This document shows positions 62,657 to 64,000 of a stretch of DNA of 64,000 nucleotides, piece after piece. This stretch comes from GW2011-AR15 sp964512765. Its GTDB lineage: Archaea; Nanobdellota; Nanobdellia; Woesearchaeales; GW2011-AR15. The notes under the pieces are model-generated. The model saw only the letters and a program-made list of their open reading frames with translations, had not been told where the DNA came from and ran no database searches. Numbering within the stretch: position 1 is the stretch's first letter; each line of letters begins with the position of its first letter. The stretch lies in contig CAZEKF010000002.1 in assembly GCA_964512765.1 (NCBI GenBank), positions 65,454 to 129,453 on the forward strand. Direction: 5' to 3'. A program made the translations under genes and the position numbers.

Positions 62657-63148
62657 ATGAACAAAAAATCACAATTGCAAATAATGGAGAATGCTTTTGT
62701 TTTATTAATTATATTTGTAATATTAATTATTGCGTTTGTTTTTGTTATGGTTATGCAGAAATCTGCGCAAAAAGATAAGATTCAAGAGTTTCAAGAACTT
62801 GAAATAATTAAAAAAGCGCAAGTGTTAAATTTTTTGCCAGAGATGCAATGTTCAGATAATAATAACATTGACCCTGATTGTTATGACATTTTAAAAATTC
62901 AAATATTCAAGAAATATCTTGACACTGACAAATTGTATTATCATTCGTTACTTGGATATATTAAAATTGAAATTATACAGTACGACCCTAGTCCAGGGGT
63001 TAACCAGGAGATAGATAGATGGGTAGTTTATGATAATCCAAAACCAGACTATTCTGGGCAACGGTTAGTACAGTTTCCTGTACTTTTAAAAGATGTAACA
63101 GAAAACAGCAATTATTTTGGATATATTAAACTGGGTGTTTATGAATAA
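62657..63148 (+). CDS. Minor-pilin-like protein, cassette 2 gene B
   Basis: This 163-residue paralogue of 9952-10431 begins MNKKSQLQIMENAFVLLIIFVILIIAFVFVM. Both have KKAQ[VI][LI]N[FV]LPE[ML]QCS, then a DCYD sequence, then YY-x3-LG-x-IKIEIIQY-like strands and a closing FGYIKLGVYE / FGVIEIELHN. It starts 7 bases after gene A. The hydrophobic helix and class III leader predict processing by a prepilin peptidase. Confidence 0.78.
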   Translation: MNKKSQLQIMENAFVLLIIFVILIIAFVFVMVMQKSAQKDKIQEFQELEIIKKAQVLNFLPEMQCSDNNNIDPDCYDILKIQIFKKYLDTDKLYYHSLLGYIKIEIIQYDPSPGVNQEIDRWVVYDNPKPDYSGQRLVQFPVLLKDVTENSNYFGYIKLGVYE

Positions 63149-63265
63149 CAAGCCTTTAAAAAAGCACGAAAAAATGCTTTGCATTTTTGGTGCACCGAAA
63201 AGCTATGCTTTTCTCGTGCCTTGAGGGAAACAAGCCCGGTACTGTTCAAACAAGTTGAACAGTAC
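63149..63265 (-). repeat. Repeat element D: tRNA-tail hairpin with nested module, plus 11-bp GTAC hairpin
   Basis: CAAGCCTTTAAAAAAGC (63149-63165) and CCTTGAGGGAAAC (63219-63231) are the two halves of the element A-C core in inverted orientation. Between them lies a hairpin-palindrome-hairpin module bounded by GCACG/CGTGC (63164-63168, 63215-63219): AAAAATGC-TTT-GCATTTTT, GGTGCACC, GAAAAGC-TAT-GCTTTTC. A perfect 11-bp hairpin GTACTGTTCAA-ACAAG-TTGAACAGTAC (63239-63265) follows, as in element C. The module looks inserted into the core. It separates pilin-like genes B and C. Confidence 0.85.
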
Positions 63266-63288
63266 GAAAAAATAATGTAAGAAGAACA

Positions 63289-63771
63289 ATGAGAAAAAAA
63301 GCACAGACAGAAATCATTGGAATAGTAATAATAGTTATTATATTAGTAATAGCAGGTTTTTTCATGATATCTCAACGGTTGAAAAAACAATCGTCGCCGT
63401 CGGATTCTTTTATTGATCCGAAGTTAAGCCAAAGTTTTTTGAATACTCTTATGAACACAAAAACTGAAAAAAATGTTATTGTCTCAGACATTATAAAAGA
63501 TTGTTACAGTAACAGGAATGATTTGTGTAGTTCAAGTAATGTTAAAGATTGTTGTGAATATGCGCATGATACAATTCAGAATGCGTTAGATGCTACATTA
63601 GGCGAATGGCAAAAATCGTACAGGTTAACAATAGAAAAAAATAAACAAAAAAAGATTGACGACATTTCTACTTCTGGATGTAACGCATTTTCTGAAAAAG
63701 AACAGCCAGGGTTTTATTACGTGCCACCACCGCCGCCGATTATTGTTAGGTTAGACATTTGCAAAAACTAA
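63289..63771 (+). CDS. Minor-pilin-like protein, cassette 2 gene C
   Basis: This 160-residue paralogue of 9501-9980 begins MRKKAQTEIIGIVIIVIILVIAGFF. It shares LSQSFLNTLMNT (vs LSQALLNIIMQT), the IIKDCY/IIQDCF Cys, the LDATLGEWQKSY motif and the C-terminal VRLDICKN. Both cassettes use this exact order A-B-C. It is set off from gene B by the repeat element D. Confidence 0.78.
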   Translation: MRKKAQTEIIGIVIIVIILVIAGFFMISQRLKKQSSPSDSFIDPKLSQSFLNTLMNTKTEKNVIVSDIIKDCYSNRNDLCSSSNVKDCCEYAHDTIQNALDATLGEWQKSYRLTIEKNKQKKIDDISTSGCNAFSEKEQPGFYYVPPPPPIIVRLDICKN

Positions 63772-63810
63772 AACATACTAGACTTTTCTTAAGAAAACTA
63801 ATATACTATA

Positions 63811-63824
63811 TGGTAATATTTATA
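63811..63824 (+). promoter_or_regulatory. TATA-like promoter before the last gene
   Basis: AATATTTATATACC lies about 70 bases before the TTG start at 63892, leaving a leader that contains the Shine-Dalgarno AGGTGATC at about 63880-63887. Confidence 0.5.
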
Positions 63825-63891
63825 TACCAGTAAACTTATGGATTTATTTAACAATGCTAATTTTAGGACTATGTAGGAAAAGGTGATCTAG

Positions 63892-64000
63892 TTGAAAAAA
63901 GGACAAACAACATTATTTATTGTAATAGGTGTAGTACTTGTTGTACTATTAGGAATGACACTTTATTTTGTTAATAAAGGTAAATCTGATGAATTATCAA
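63892..64000 (+). CDS. Pilin-anchored protein of the GQLTIF family (3' end outside window)
   Basis: TTG 63892 is preceded by AGGTGATC and opens MKKGQTTLFIVIGVVLVVLL, then GMTLYFVNKGKSDELS to the window edge. The signal matches those of 11689 (KSQLTIFIIIV), 35507 (KGQLSIFVIVG) and 50361 (KAQVSSFVIVG). As with cassette 1, a gene of this family sits beside the A-B-C pilin-like set. Only 36 codons are visible, so the ectodomain is unknown. Confidence 0.75.
   Translation, partial: MKKGQTTLFIVIGVVLVVLLGMTLYFVNKGKSDELS

Noticed and set aside
5957..63219. CRISPR array
   Set aside because: The repeated hairpins are few, widely dispersed and not regularly spaced by unique spacers; no cas genes are present.

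Overview
The window is AT-rich archaeal DNA, most likely from a DPANN-type archaeon (Woesearchaeota/Pacearchaeota-like). This placement is inferred from gene content; no 16S gene is present. The archaeal evidence is: GatE, an archaeal ATP-dependent DNA ligase, PCNA, RNase J, an MBF1 homologue, Trm14, an Ogg2-type glycosylase, tRNA genes with bulge-helix-bulge introns, TATA boxes about 20-30 bases upstream of leaderless starts, and many class III (pilin-like) signal peptides. Three runs of exactly 100 N (12177-12276, 13725-13824, 58164-58263) show a scaffolded draft assembly; genes touching them are incomplete.

Layout. 1-2.3 kb (minus): 5' part of gatE and a radical SAM/SPASM protein. 2.4-5.9 kb (plus): two small proteins, DNA ligase, a zinc-ribbon protein, a HAD hydrolase. 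5.9-6.2 kb: intron-containing tRNA-Thr followed by a short repeat element. 6.2-9.5 kb: membrane protein, RsmC-like methylase, and a CARF-like protein translationally coupled to a DASS/RCK transporter. 9.5-14.3 kb: a three-gene minor-pilin-like cassette (minus), a structured-RNA candidate, then large pilin-anchored Cys-rich proteins and an M50 protease broken by two gaps. 14.4-24.4 kb: CTP synthase, a secreted subtilase and a paralogous giant surface protein. 24.5-28.5 kb (minus): gyrA, trm14, mbf1. 29.5-35.5 kb (plus): Lrp-like and PadR regulators, then a MacB-type ABC exporter with a COG1361-like surface protein. 35.5-39.2 kb: a secreted M64-like metallopeptidase operon. 39.3-43.8 kb: zinc ribbon, winged-helix protein, C/D RNA candidate, two-intron tRNA-Arg with a second repeat element, Ogg2, a GT-C glycosyltransferase and a small Cys-rich membrane protein. 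43.9-55.3 kb: tRNA-Leu with a T-loop intron, then three secreted or surface proteins including a 1742-residue giant and a 1638-residue pilin-anchored phosphoesterase. 55.3-58.2 kb: RNase J, an unknown gene, truncated pcna. 58.3-64 kb: a TSP3-repeat surface protein followed by a second, longer pilin-like cassette.

Two themes stand out. (1) The cell surface: at least ten genes have pilin-like or signal-anchor N-termini, and a three-gene minor-pilin-like set (about 340, 165 and 160 residues) occurs twice, each time beside a protein with a GQLTIF-type N-terminal anchor. This looks like a reusable assembly apparatus for pilin-anchored enzymes and adhesins. (2) Small structured repeats: both tRNA-Thr and tRNA-Arg are followed by a unit of about 91-93 bases ending in a copy of the tRNA's own 3' end; related hairpins recur, inverted, inside the second pilin cassette; and a hairpin-palindrome-hairpin module occurs three times, once as the intron of tRNA-Thr.
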